Source of the DNA: an uncultured Clostridium sp.
GTDB taxonomy: Bacteria > Bacillota_I > Bacilli_A > RF39 > UBA660
Reading direction: 5' to 3'
Length of the DNA: 19,183 bases
Assembly (NCBI GenBank): GCA_945788325.1
Contig: CALZLL010000011.1
Location: forward strand, 1 to 19,183
Positions 1 through 7,221 of the stretch are shown piece by piece. The stretch's first letter is position 1, and every line of letters begins with the position of its first letter. The notes beneath the pieces are model-generated. The model was not told the origin of the DNA and ran no database searches. It saw only the letters and a program-made list of their open reading frames with translations. The position numbers and the translations under genes were made by a program.

Positions 1-56
1 GAAAATTAAGACATCCATCAAGGTCTAGAAAGTTAAAGGATTATTTAAGTGACTAG
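1..56 (+). CDS. rpoD: Housekeeping sigma factor RpoD/SigA, C-terminal end only (partial)
   Basis: Reading from base 3, the frame gives KLRHPSRSRKLKDYLSD and then TAG at 54-56. This is the conserved extreme C-terminus of region 4.2 of the primary sigma factor (RKLRHPSRS...LKD), which contacts the -35 promoter element. Only about 18 codons lie in the window; the rest is upstream. The stop overlaps the GTG start of the next gene by 8 bases, so the two are translationally coupled. The order sigma factor then trmK is the usual one in Firmicutes, which supports both calls. The identification rests on a short but highly characteristic tail. Confidence 0.85.
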   Translation, partial: KLRHPSRSRKLKDYLSD

Positions 57-735
57 TATTAAACTTTCTAAGAGACTTAATGAAATAGCTAAATTAGTTA
101 ATAAAGATAGTATTTTAGCAGATGTTGGATGTGATCATGCACTTTTAGACATATATTTAATTCAAAATAAAATTATAAAAAAATCAGTAGCATGTGATAT
201 TACTACCGGAGCTTTAGATGGTGCTAAAAAAAATCTATTATTAAACAACATAAGTGATAATAAAATAGAATTAAGACTAGCAGATGGTTTAACTGCTATT
301 AATAAAGAAGATAAAATAGATACTTTAGTTATTTCTGGTTTGGGTAATCAAAAAATAGTATCAATCTTAAAAGATGGCTATTCTAAATTAGAAAATATTA
401 ATTGTATAATTATACAATCTAATACAGGAGTTTATCATATACGAAGGCAATTAGTTGAGTTAGGTTATTATATAGAAGATGAAGTCTTGATAAAAGAACG
501 AAACATTATATACACAATTATAAAGTTTTATAAAGGTAAAAAACGTTATAGTAAAAAAGAAATACTATATGGACCAATTTTAATTAATAAACAAGGTAGA
601 TTATTTGAAGAATTATTAAAAAATAAAATAAATAAAAATAATTATGTGATTAAAAAACTTCCTAAAAATAAAATTATAAAAAAAATAAGATTAAAAATTG
701 AAAATAAAAAAATTAAAAACATCATAAAACACTAA
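49..735 (+). CDS. trmK: tRNA (adenine22-N1)-methyltransferase TrmK
   Basis: A 228-residue SAM-dependent methyltransferase predicted to make m1A22 in tRNA. Residues 24-31 (ADVGCDHA) form the SAM-binding glycine motif and include the DHA signature of the TrmK family. ACDI at 48-51 follows as the acidic end of the second strand, and RLADGL at 76-81 comes next. The family's usual AGMGG loop reads SGLGN at 96-100, a mild divergence. YGP near residue 174 begins the C-terminal helical domain, which is very lysine-rich here. The start is GTG at 49, with AAAGGA at 35-40 as ribosome binding site. Length is close to that of B. subtilis TrmK (about 238). It overlaps the sigma factor stop, and a terminator begins at its own stop codon. 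Confidence 0.9.
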   Translation: MTSIKLSKRLNEIAKLVNKDSILADVGCDHALLDIYLIQNKIIKKSVACDITTGALDGAKKNLLLNNISDNKIELRLADGLTAINKEDKIDTLVISGLGNQKIVSILKDGYSKLENINCIIIQSNTGVYHIRRQLVELGYYIEDEVLIKERNIIYTIIKFYKGKKRYSKKEILYGPILINKQGRLFEELLKNKINKNNYVIKKLPKNKIIKKIRLKIENKKIKNIIKH

Positions 736-763
736 GAGAAATTTGACAAAATTTCTCTTTTTT
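734..763 (+). terminator. Intrinsic terminator after trmK, carrying a -35 box in its loop
   Basis: An 11-bp stem (arm AGAGAAATTT at 735-744, mate at 749-758, plus one outer A-T pair) with loop GACA is followed by a T run to 763. The loop completes a TTGACA hexamer (743-748) that could serve the next gene. Confidence 0.85.
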
Positions 764-771
764 GGTAGCAT
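743..771 (+). promoter_or_regulatory. Candidate promoter for the 805-1797 gene
   Basis: A perfect TTGACA at 743-748, a 17-base spacer and TAGCAT at 766-771 (4 of 6 to consensus). The -35 box sits inside the upstream terminator hairpin, so termination and initiation share DNA. Confidence 0.5.
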
Positions 772-804
772 AAACGCTCGATTATCATTAAAGGGGGGAA
801 TATT

Positions 805-1797
805 ATGCAAGATTTAAATGAAAAAAAGATAAAAGATTTTACTACTGAAGATTATTTTAAGTTTATTAATTTAAAGAAAATAGAAATAGAAAAATATCAT
901 AAAAATTTAATGGTAATTTATAATATATATAGGCATTGTTGTTATTATGATAGAAATTCAAAGACTTATATATGTAATAAAAATGAGTTAGTTAATATTT
1001 TAAACAATAACAAATTAATAGCTACCAAAATATTTAAAGAAATGTTTGGTGAACATTTCTTTGATATGGATGAAAAAACTTTAAAAGAATTTAAAGAAAA
1101 AGGAATGTTTACCAAAGATTCTTTAGGAATCATATTTGATGAAGTTGTAGGTTCTTTATATGGAATTGTTATTAAAATACCAACTAATTTTGATGAATTA
1201 ATAGATATGATATCTAAAGTTATAATGTTAGCGGATAATGGTTTAATACCTAATGAAAAGAAAGAACCATATATTCATTTATTCACTACCATAGAAAACT
1301 TATTAGTAGAAAGATTTAAAGGTATGCATAAAACTCTTTATTGTCAAAAATATGTTATGGAATCCTTTGATGAATTATATAAAAAGTATAATAAAAAAGA
1401 AAAAATTGATGCTTTAGAAGAAGATTTGGTAATTATATTAAATAAAGTAATTCAAGAAAGAGTAGACGATGAAGATAAAGTTTCTTTTGAAGATATATCA
1501 TTTGGAGATTTATCAGTGCAATTTATAGATAGATATAATGATGAATTAAAACAAAAACAAATGAATAAACAAATTATGAAATATTTTAAAAAATTAAAGA
1601 AAAAATCTTTAGATAATCTATCGTGGAGTGATTTTCCAGTATTAGATAAAGAAACTTATATTTTACTTAGAAACGAAATAGAAAGTTACATAGATATTAA
1701 AAAGGATGATAAAAAAGATTTAACTTATTTATTACCATTATTAGATATGTATTATTATCAAGATTTAAATGGTAATGAAAAATCTAAAAATAGATAA
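805..1797 (+). CDS. Hypothetical protein, 330 aa, not recognised
   Basis: I do not recognise a family. The protein is soluble-looking and charged (rich in Lys, Glu and Asp), with no signal peptide or clear membrane segment, and predominantly helical by eye. An N-terminal stretch at about 45-60 holds Cys and Tyr residues (HCCYYDRNSKTYICN), which could be a small structural or metal site, but no full zinc-finger spacing is visible. Residues 195-270 are strongly charged, coiled-coil-like helix. The start is ATG at 805 behind a strong AAAGGGGGG site. It is monocistronic: its own promoter overlaps the trmK terminator and a short terminator starts at its stop codon. Real gene by length and SD; function unknown. 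Confidence 0.8.
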   Translation: MQDLNEKKIKDFTTEDYFKFINLKKIEIEKYHKNLMVIYNIYRHCCYYDRNSKTYICNKNELVNILNNNKLIATKIFKEMFGEHFFDMDEKTLKEFKEKGMFTKDSLGIIFDEVVGSLYGIVIKIPTNFDELIDMISKVIMLADNGLIPNEKKEPYIHLFTTIENLLVERFKGMHKTLYCQKYVMESFDELYKKYNKKEKIDALEEDLVIILNKVIQERVDDEDKVSFEDISFGDLSVQFIDRYNDELKQKQMNKQIMKYFKKLKKKSLDNLSWSDFPVLDKETYILLRNEIESYIDIKKDDKKDLTYLLPLLDMYYYQDLNGNEKSKNR

Positions 1798-1815
1798 GGC
1801 TGTTTAGCCTTTTTT
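1796..1815 (+). terminator. Short intrinsic terminator
   Basis: AAGGCT (1796-1801) pairs with AGCCTT (1806-1811) around loop GTTT, followed by a run of T to 1815. It starts at the stop codon of the preceding gene. Confidence 0.7.
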
Positions 1816-1824
1816 ATTATATTA

Positions 1825-1833
1825 TGCTATAAT
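1825..1833 (+). promoter_or_regulatory. Extended -10 promoter for the YgjP-like gene
   Basis: TGCTATAAT is a perfect extended -10 directly after the terminator T run; no good -35 is visible. Initiation near 1840 would leave a leader of only about 10 bases before the ATG at 1850, which argues against an earlier in-frame ATG at 1832 that lies inside the -10 box. Confidence 0.7.
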
Positions 1834-1849
1834 GTTTATTGGTGGTAAT

Positions 1850-2482
1850 ATGTATTTTAATTATCAAGATAAGGATTATTTAGTTATTATAGAAAAAAAG
1901 AATAATAAGAATTTATATATAAGGGTAACTAGCAATTTAGAGATTAAAATAACTTGTAATTATTTTTATAGTAAATCTTCAATAAAAAAAATTTTAGAAG
2001 ATAATAGAAAATCTGTAGAAAAAATGTTAAATAAGCAAATTATAAAAAATAATGCTGATACTAAGTATAGTCTTCTAGGACATGAACTAATAATAAATTA
2101 TAAAGACGTTAGAAAGCCCTTATTAGAAGATAATATATTAACTATAAAAGATGATAAAATGCTTGATAAATGGTATAAAAATACTGCTAAAGAGATATTT
2201 AAAAAATATTTGGATGAAGCTTATTATGTATTTGATGAAAAAATACCTTATCCAATTTTAAAAGTAAGAAGTATGAAAACAAGATGGGGAGTATGTAATA
2301 AAAGAGATAATTCTGTTACTTTAAATTTGGAATTAATAAAAAAAGATCATAAGTATTTAAACTATGTGATTGTTCATGAGTTATCTCACTTTGTACATTT
2401 TAACCATAGCAAAAAGTTTTGGCAAACGGTTGAGAAATATTGTCCAGAATATAAAAAGGTAAGAAAAGAATTAAAGGAGTAA
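1850..2482 (+). CDS. YgjP-like (DUF45/SprT-related) zinc metallopeptidase
   Basis: A 210-residue protein of the YgjP/WLM-type metalloprotease group. The zinc motif HELSH is at 176-180, with the third ligand probably H186 in FNHSKKFW, the hallmark arrangement of this family. RWGVCN at 145-150 is the other conserved block (R-W-G-x-C). The N-terminal half is beta-rich, with no signal peptide, so the protein is cytosolic. Start chosen at ATG 1850, where GGTGGT at 1841-1846 serves as SD; an ATG six codons earlier overlaps the promoter -10. It is followed 4 bases later by the RNA methyltransferase gene, so the two are probably cotranscribed. The physiological substrate of this family is not well established. 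Confidence 0.88.
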   Translation: MYFNYQDKDYLVIIEKKNNKNLYIRVTSNLEIKITCNYFYSKSSIKKILEDNRKSVEKMLNKQIIKNNADTKYSLLGHELIINYKDVRKPLLEDNILTIKDDKMLDKWYKNTAKEIFKKYLDEAYYVFDEKIPYPILKVRSMKTRWGVCNKRDNSVTLNLELIKKDHKYLNYVIVHELSHFVHFNHSKKFWQTVEKYCPEYKKVRKELKE

Positions 2483-2486
2483 AAAA

Positions 2487-3215
2487 ATGGTAATAGATTC
2501 TAAAGAAAATAAGAAAATAAAGTATTTAAATAAACTTAGAACTAATAAGTTTATGCAAGAGGAAAAGAAGTTTATTATAGAAGGAGAACATTTAGTTAAT
2601 GAAGCTAAAAAAGCTAACGTGCTTTTGGAAACTTTTAGTGTATCCGATGTCAATTATAGTGTTCCTAATAGTTTAGTTAGTGAAAAGGTTATGAATTATA
2701 TAAGTACTTTACCATCTATTAGTAACGTTATTGGTATATGTAAATTTATACCAGAAGATAATAATTTAGGAAGTAAGATAATTATACTTGATAACGTTCA
2801 AGATCCGGGTAACTTAGGAACTATTATAAGAAGTGCTAAAGCTTTTGATATAGATACCATAGTTCTTAGCATTGATACGGTTAAAAAGTATAACGAAAAA
2901 GTTGTACGAGCAGCACAAGGTATGTTATTTAAAGTAAACGTTGTAACAAAGGATCTTAAGTATTTTATACCATATATAAAAAACCTTGGTTATAAGGTTT
3001 ATGGAACTAACGTTGTTAATGGTGTAGATGTAGAAAATATTAATAATGATGGTAAAATAGCCGTTGTTATGGGTAATGAAGGAAACGGAATAGGAAAAGA
3101 TATATTAAAACTATTAGATGAAAATATATACATAAAAATGAATGATAATTGTGAAAGTCTTAACGTAGCGGTTGCAACATCTATAATTATGTATGAGTTA
3201 AATAAGAAGAGGTAG
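2487..3215 (+). CDS. SpoU/TrmH-family RNA 2'-O-methyltransferase (YsgA/RlmB-like)
   Basis: A 242-residue SPOUT methyltransferase predicted to 2'-O-methylate rRNA or tRNA. The N-terminal substrate-binding subdomain (about 10-85) contains the EGEHLVNEA block. The trefoil-knot domain carries the three SpoU motifs: motif 1 at 101-117 (LDNVQDPGNLGTIIRSA), motif 2 at 193-202 (VVMGNEGNGI) and motif 3 at 223-233 (ESLNVAVATSI). ATG 2487 is preceded by AAAGGAG overlapping the end of the upstream gene. Only two bases separate its stop from rimM, so it is in the rimM-trmD operon. Length matches B. subtilis YsgA-type enzymes; the exact target base cannot be told from sequence. Confidence 0.92.
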   Translation: MVIDSKENKKIKYLNKLRTNKFMQEEKKFIIEGEHLVNEAKKANVLLETFSVSDVNYSVPNSLVSEKVMNYISTLPSISNVIGICKFIPEDNNLGSKIIILDNVQDPGNLGTIIRSAKAFDIDTIVLSIDTVKKYNEKVVRAAQGMLFKVNVVTKDLKYFIPYIKNLGYKVYGTNVVNGVDVENINNDGKIAVVMGNEGNGIGKDILKLLDENIYIKMNDNCESLNVAVATSIIMYELNKKR

Positions 3216-3217
3216 TT

Positions 3218-3703
3218 ATGAAATATTTATACATTGGGAAATTAGTTAATACACATGGAATTAAAGGGGAAGTAAGAATAATTTCAAACTTTAGACATAA
3301 AGATAAAGTATTTGTAAATGGTTTTAAGTTTTATGTCGGAAAAGATAAAAAAGAGTATGAGGTTGAAACTTATAGAAGACATAAAAATTTTGAAATGGTT
3401 GTTTTTAAAGATAATCATGATATAAATTTAATAGAACATTTAAAAGGCTCTTTAGTATACATTAATAAGGATGATTTAAAACTTGATGAAAATGTGTTTT
3501 TATCAGTTGATTTAATTGGATTTAGTGTTATAATAAATGATAAATTAATTGGGACTATTACTGATGTTTTAGATACTCCAGCTAATGAAGTATTAGTTTT
3601 AGATAATAAGATAATGATTCCTTACGTAGATAGTTTTATAATAAAAATTAATAAAGAGGATAAAAAAGTATACGTAAAAGATGTGAAAGGATTGGTATCA
3701 TGA
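3218..3703 (+). CDS. rimM: Ribosome maturation factor RimM
   Basis: A 161-residue 16S rRNA processing factor that binds S19 and assists 30S head assembly. The N-terminal RimM barrel opens with the signature IGKLVNTHGIKGEVRI (6-21). The C-terminal PRC-barrel begins near residue 95 (LIGFSVIINDKLIGTITDVLD) and contains the typical NEVLVL and MIPYVDSFI stretches. It lies directly upstream of trmD, with an ATGA overlap in which its TGA stop shares bases with the trmD ATG, as in most bacteria. The TGA stop also supports the standard genetic code. Confidence 0.95.
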   Translation: MKYLYIGKLVNTHGIKGEVRIISNFRHKDKVFVNGFKFYVGKDKKEYEVETYRRHKNFEMVVFKDNHDINLIEHLKGSLVYINKDDLKLDENVFLSVDLIGFSVIINDKLIGTITDVLDTPANEVLVLDNKIMIPYVDSFIIKINKEDKKVYVKDVKGLVS

Positions 3704-4887
3704 AAATAGACATACTAACACTTTTTCCAGAAATGTTTGAAGGATTTAAAAACGAATCAATTATAAAAAGAGCAATTGAAGAAAAAAAAGTTGAAATAAA
3801 TACTTGTAATTTTAGGGATTTTGCTAAAAATAAACATAAAAAGGTAGATGATACTCCTTATGGTGGTGGTGCTGGTATGGTACTTATGTGTCAACCAATA
3901 TTTGATGCTGCTGAAAGTCTAAAAAAAGAAAATTCAAAAATTATTTTATTAACTCCTCAAGGTAAAACATATAATCAAAAGATGGCTTATGAACTTTCTA
4001 AGGAAGAACATTTAATACTTATATGTGGTCATTATGAAGGGTTTGATGAAAGAATAAGAAGTATTTGTGATGAAGAAATATCAATTGGAGATTATGTTTT
4101 AACTGGTGGTGAAATACCAGCGATGGTGCTAACTGATTCCGTAACAAGACTTTTACCAGGAGTAATAGATGAAGAATCTCATCAGAAAGATTCGTTTAAT
4201 GATAACCTCCTTGATTATCCGACTTATACAAAACCTAGAAATTATAAAGGTATGAAAGTACCAGAAGTATTATTATCTGGCGATCATAAAAAGATAGATG
4301 ACTGGAGACGTAATGAACAATTAAAGGTTACCAGTGAAAAAAGACCGGATTTATTAAATAATAAAGTTTCTTTAAAAAAGCAAGGTATAAAAGAAAATAA
4401 AAGAAAGATTTATCTAGATGATGTAAAAAATATCAAGGTTAAGGAGATTAAAAATAAAAAAACGGGTATTTATAAGGTATTTAAAGATGATGCAATAAGT
4501 GCAATAACGATTTTAAATCCTAAAAAAATAACTGGTTATAAACTTAAGGGAAAAAGTAAAGATGATAAATTAACCAAGATATTAATTGTTAAACCATCTT
4601 TTATAAGTAAAATAGCCATGAAAAACGTAAGAAAAAAAATAGATATATTAACTTATCGATTTAATTTAGCTTTATCCCAAGATGATGATGATGCAACTGG
4701 TAGAGTGTTAGGGGAAGCTGAAATGCTTAAGTCTATGATTATATCTACTTATGCTAATTATCTTGGCATGGAAAATTTAGATAAAATAATAAAAAATATA
4801 AATTATCTAGTAAGTGAGTTTGTAAAAAATAAAACTCTTCAAAATAGTTTTTTTACCAGTGAAAAGAAAGAGCAAAGAACAAGATAA
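3700..4887 (+). CDS. trmD: tRNA (guanine37-N1)-methyltransferase TrmD with long C-terminal extension
   Basis: Residues 1-222 are a complete TrmD, the knotted SPOUT enzyme that makes m1G37 next to the anticodon. Visible motifs are LTLFPEMFEG (7-16), DDTPYGGGAGMV (50-61), the SAM-binding GHYEGFDERI (110-119), GDYVLTGGE (130-138), and LLDYPTYTKP (170-179) with the likely catalytic Asp at 172. The family usually ends near 230-250 residues. This protein continues to 395: a basic, beta-looking stretch (about 235-300), then a helical segment with an acidic QDDDDATGR patch (327-335), and a lysine-rich tail. I do not recognise the extension. No frameshift or internal start explains it. It overlaps rimM by 4 bases. 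Confidence 0.93.
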   Translation: MKIDILTLFPEMFEGFKNESIIKRAIEEKKVEINTCNFRDFAKNKHKKVDDTPYGGGAGMVLMCQPIFDAAESLKKENSKIILLTPQGKTYNQKMAYELSKEEHLILICGHYEGFDERIRSICDEEISIGDYVLTGGEIPAMVLTDSVTRLLPGVIDEESHQKDSFNDNLLDYPTYTKPRNYKGMKVPEVLLSGDHKKIDDWRRNEQLKVTSEKRPDLLNNKVSLKKQGIKENKRKIYLDDVKNIKVKEIKNKKTGIYKVFKDDAISAITILNPKKITGYKLKGKSKDDKLTKILIVKPSFISKIAMKNVRKKIDILTYRFNLALSQDDDDATGRVLGEAEMLKSMIISTYANYLGMENLDKIIKNINYLVSEFVKNKTLQNSFFTSEKKEQRTR

Positions 4888-4894
4888 ATTTTAC

Positions 4895-4923
4895 TTGCAT
4901 AAATATTAATTATATGATAAAAT
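4895..4923 (+). promoter_or_regulatory. Promoter of rplS
   Basis: TTGCAT (4895-4900), a 17-base spacer, then TAAAAT (4918-4923) with an upstream TGA making it an extended -10. It lies just after the trmD stop and gives rplS its own transcript with a leader of about 80 bases. Confidence 0.75.
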
Positions 4924-4939
4924 TTTAATGTTTGAAAAA

Positions 4940-4977
4940 AGCAATCCGCCGCATACTAATATTTTTGCATGATTGCT
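4940..4977 (+). promoter_or_regulatory. L19 leader-like structured 5' UTR
   Basis: A 7-bp stem (AGCAATC 4940-4946 with GATTGCT 4971-4977) encloses CGCC and a smaller GCA/TGC hairpin. Placed in the rplS leader, it matches the kind of autoregulatory L19 leader described in low-GC Gram-positives. By analogy L19 would bind it and repress its own synthesis; I cannot confirm the Rfam consensus by eye. Confidence 0.55.
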
Positions 4978-5010
4978 GGTTATATATTATAGAGAAAGGA
5001 TACTAAGAAA

Positions 5011-5349
5011 ATGAACAAGATTGAAAAAATTACAAGCAAACAATTAAATCCTTCAGTTCCAGAATTTAGGGTTGGTGACACCGTAAGAGTTGGAGTTAGA
5101 ATCATTGAAGGTAAAAAAGAAAGAGTACAAGCTTTTGAAGGAGTTGTAATATCACGTAAGGGAACTGGCGTTTCTGAGACTTTTACAGTACGTAAGATGT
5201 CTAGTGGTATTGGGGTTGAAAGAATATTCCCAATTCATTCACCAAAGCTTGATTCAATTGTTGTTACTAGAAAAGGTAAAGCAAGACGTGCTAAATTATA
5301 TTACGCAAGAAATATAGTTGGTCAATGGAAATTAAAAGAAAGAAATTAA
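5011..5349 (+). CDS. rplS: Large-subunit ribosomal protein bL19
   Basis: A 112-residue protein of the 30S-50S interface. It shows the family pattern throughout: PEFRVGDTVRV (18-28), RVQAFEGVVISRKG (38-51), the FTVRKMSSGIGVERIFPIHSP block (58-78) and the basic tail KARRAKLYYAR. AGAAAGGA at 4993-5000 is the SD. It sits downstream of trmD as in Bacillus, but with its own promoter and leader, which fits separate autogenous control of a ribosomal protein. Length is normal for the family. Confidence 0.97.
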   Translation: MNKIEKITSKQLNPSVPEFRVGDTVRVGVRIIEGKKERVQAFEGVVISRKGTGVSETFTVRKMSSGIGVERIFPIHSPKLDSIVVTRKGKARRAKLYYARNIVGQWKLKERN

Positions 5350-5350
5350 T

Positions 5351-5375
5351 AAGGCTATTTATGCCTTGTTTTTTG
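5351..5375 (+). terminator. Weak terminator or attenuator between rplS and lepB
   Basis: AAGGC (5351-5355) pairs with GCCTT (5363-5367), followed by GTTTTTTG. The stem is only 5 bp, so some read-through into lepB is likely; no separate lepB promoter is obvious. Confidence 0.5.
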
Positions 5376-5388
5376 TTAGGTGATATAA

Positions 5389-5913
5389 ATGAATAAAGAA
5401 AGAATAAAAAAGATAATAAAAGATGTATATCCATATGTTATAGTTGTGTTAGTAGTAGTTTTAATACGTACTTTTATAATTACTCCAGCGATTGTAGATG
5501 GGGACTCAATGGAACCTACTTTAAATGATAATAATATCATCATTTTAAACAAATTAGATTATAGATTAAATGATATTAAAAGGTTTGATATAGTTGTTGT
5601 TAATTGGAATGGAGAAAAGATAGTTAAACGTGTAATTGCACTTCCCGGTGAACACGTTGAATATAAAAATGGTAATTTATACATTGATGGTTTTATTGTT
5701 AAAGAAAATTTCAACCATGGTGAAACTCATGATTTTAAATTAGAATCTATAGGTTATAAAACCATAGGTGGTGATAAATACTTTGTGGTTGGTGATAATA
5801 GAACTAATTCAAATGATTCAAGGTATGAGGTTGGTTTAGTTGATAAAGAAGATATTCTAGGTAGTGTTCAGGTTAGAATTTTTCCAATAAATAAAATAAT
5901 GATAGTTAAATAA
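5389..5913 (+). CDS. lepB: Signal peptidase I
   Basis: A 174-residue type I signal peptidase that cleaves leader peptides from secreted proteins at the outer face of the membrane. One N-terminal transmembrane helix (about 14-32) is followed by the catalytic domain. The nucleophile is S40 in GDSMEPTL and the general base is K80 in KIVKRVIALPGE. The box GDNRTNSNDSR is at 135-145. It uses the Ser-Lys dyad of the bacterial P-type enzymes. GGTGAT upstream of ATG 5389 is the SD. In Bacillus-type genomes lepB-like genes sit between rplS and rbgA; here rbgA is displaced about 4.8 kb downstream. Confidence 0.95.
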   Translation: MNKERIKKIIKDVYPYVIVVLVVVLIRTFIITPAIVDGDSMEPTLNDNNIIILNKLDYRLNDIKRFDIVVVNWNGEKIVKRVIALPGEHVEYKNGNLYIDGFIVKENFNHGETHDFKLESIGYKTIGGDKYFVVGDNRTNSNDSRYEVGLVDKEDILGSVQVRIFPINKIMIVK

Positions 5914-5920
5914 AAAATAT

Positions 5921-5952
5921 TAAACGAGTAAAATAAAATTTTGCTCGTTTTA
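5921..5952 (+). terminator. Intrinsic terminator after lepB
   Basis: AAACGAG (5922-5928) pairs with CTCGTTT (5944-5950). A G-T pair and further A-T pairs extend the stem to about 12 bp around loop TAAAA. The T-rich tail runs into the next promoter. Confidence 0.8.
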
Positions 5953-5961
5953 TGTTATAAT
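5953..5961 (+). promoter_or_regulatory. Extended -10 promoter upstream of the GNAT gene
   Basis: TGTTATAAT directly abuts the lepB terminator. The leader to the ATG at 6126 would be about 155 bases. That leader holds a relic of the intergenic repeat at 6049-6071 but no other clear structure. Confidence 0.55.
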
Positions 5962-6048
5962 AAAATCACGTGTTTTTAAAATAAATATTTTAGTAATGGT
6001 ATTATATTTTCTATTATATTAATATAGAAGTTTATTATTAATATTGGC

Positions 6049-6078
6049 GAAAATAAAACAAATATCAACTGAGATAAT
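6049..6078 (+). repeat. Relic of the island repeat (left-end fragment)
   Basis: Bases 6049-6071 are identical to 8673-8695 and match 7386-7408 with one mismatch; those lie at the left of the two ~250-bp repeats. The sequence then diverges (ACTGAGATAATCCGAC), though this resembles the right-hand internal repeat ACTGATAACGAC with small gaps. It may be a copy that lost its middle. Confidence 0.6.
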
Positions 6079-6125
6079 CCGACTTATATTAACTTTTAAA
6101 TAAAAAAGAAAGGAAGTTTTAAATA

Positions 6126-6548
6126 ATGAAGTTAGAAGATTTGAAAATGGAACACAAAATAAATGAGGATGAATTTCTAGAAGTAATTGAATCTGTTGGT
6201 TTTAAAACATATCCAAAATATCAAATAACAACAGCGCTAAAAAATACAATGTATATGGTTAAAGTTATTGTTAATAATGAATTAGCTGGAATAGGAAGAG
6301 TTGTTGGAGATGGAAGTATTGTATGCATGTTATCTGATATATGTGTGAAACCAAAATTTCAAAATAATGGAATCGGAAAAATGATTGTGTTAGAATTAAA
6401 GAGATTGATTGAAGAAAATGTAAAAGATGGTGAAAAAATGCAAATTGAATTAACTCCAACAGCAGGTAATGAACCTTTTTATGAGAAGTGTGGCTTTAAA
6501 TATAAACCAGATGTAATTACAGGTATGTATTTATGGATAAAAAAATAA
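6126..6548 (+). CDS. GNAT-family N-acetyltransferase
   Basis: A 140-residue acetyl-CoA-dependent acyltransferase. The acetyl-CoA binding loop of motif A is VKPKFQNNGIGKMIV (74-88), with QNNGIG in place of the R/Q-x-x-G-x-G consensus. Beta-4 (SIVCMLSDICV) precedes it and the C-terminal NEPFYEKCGFKY (114-125) is the usual GNAT beta-5/helix-4 signature. SD AAAGGAAG stands before ATG 6126. First gene of the island. The substrate cannot be inferred; small-molecule amines are typical for this size class. Confidence 0.88.
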   Translation: MKLEDLKMEHKINEDEFLEVIESVGFKTYPKYQITTALKNTMYMVKVIVNNELAGIGRVVGDGSIVCMLSDICVKPKFQNNGIGKMIVLELKRLIEENVKDGEKMQIELTPTAGNEPFYEKCGFKYKPDVITGMYLWIKK

Positions 6549-6569
6549 TAAGATGTTACAATGAGGTAG

Positions 6570-6725
6570 ATTAATGAAATAATAAAAAAATTTTATGAAC
6601 AATTAAATTCACAATATAAAAAAGTAATACAATATAGTAGTAATTATATTAATGTTTTAAAAATAGATACATCGCTAAATAATTGTGATGAAGTACAGAA
6701 TAAAGTTAAAAGGATGGTATTATAA
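6570..6725 (+). pseudogene. C-terminal remnant of a nucleoside/AAA-type kinase-like protein
   Basis: One frame stays open for 51 codons after a stop at 6567-6569 and lacks any start or SD. It encodes a protein-like tail (IIKKFYEQLNSQYKKVI, then YINVLKIDTSLNNCDEVQNK) and ends TAA at 6723-6725. The pattern I-x-I-D-T-S followed by an amphipathic helix is how many P-loop small-molecule kinases end. No P-loop is present, so this is the 3' scrap of a lost gene. The kinase assignment is an inference from a short tail. Confidence 0.45.
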
Positions 6726-6884
6726 TGATAGATACTTTTAAATATAATCAAATTGATGACAATAGGGATATGTTAACATTAATGATATTAATTATCCAGT
6801 ATATACAATTATAATAATAAAATGTTATCATCATTTGAATTAAATTCTTTTTTGATGTACAATATAAGAAAAATAATAGAATAT
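6726..6884 (+). other. Degraded sequence, no intact gene
   Basis: A short frame starts with ATG at 6725 overlapping the previous stop (MIDTFKYNQIDDNRDMLT), then the protein-like sense seems to continue in a shifted frame (NDINYPVYT). This suggests a frameshifted leftover of another gene. Nothing further is recognisable in this stretch. Confidence 0.35.
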
Positions 6885-6890
6885 TATAAT
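6885..6890 (+). promoter_or_regulatory. -10 box for the MazG-like gene
   Basis: TATAAT at 6885-6890. It overlaps an in-frame ATG at 6889, so translation must start later, at 6910 behind AGAGGT. Confidence 0.5.
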
Positions 6891-6909
6891 GATTATAGAG
6901 GTAATAAAT

Positions 6910-7209
6910 ATGAACATGAAAGAAGTACAAAAACAAATTTGGCAAAATAAGTTAAATAAAGGCTTTAATACTACTGATGTAAACAAAGAATTTTGTTTAT
7001 TATATGGAGAGGTAGGAGAAGCATATGATGCATGGAAAAAGAAAAAAGATGATTTAGGAGAAGAACTTGCAGATATTGCAATTTACTTGATGGGATTGTC
7101 AGAAATGATAGGTTTTGATTTAGAAGAACAAATATTAAAAAAAGTTTCAAAAAATGAAAAAAGAGTTTACAAAAATATTGATGGGGTTAATATTAGAGTA
7201 AGTGATTAA
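6910..7209 (+). CDS. MazG-like nucleotide pyrophosphohydrolase
   Basis: A 99-residue all-alpha NTP-PPase of the MazG/dUTPase superfamily, predicted to hydrolyse a (d)NTP to the monophosphate and pyrophosphate. The metal-binding signature E-x2-E...E-x2-D is complete: E34 and E37 in GEVGEAYDAW, E52 and D55 in EELADIAIY. The C-terminal LEEQILKKVSKNEKR is typical of single-domain house-cleaning enzymes. Start set at ATG 6910 (SD AGAGGT, 7-base gap); an ATG seven codons earlier lies in the -10 box. It probably sanitises the nucleotide pool or modulates phage or stress responses; substrate unknown. Confidence 0.88.
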   Translation: MNMKEVQKQIWQNKLNKGFNTTDVNKEFCLLYGEVGEAYDAWKKKKDDLGEELADIAIYLMGLSEMIGFDLEEQILKKVSKNEKRVYKNIDGVNIRVSD

Positions 7210-7221
7210 AATGATTAAGTG

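Noticed and set aside
3218..3703. Mycoplasma-type code with TGA as tryptophan
   Set aside because: Recognised proteins use TGG for Trp, frames are intact in the standard code, and rimM ends in TGA at the expected place.
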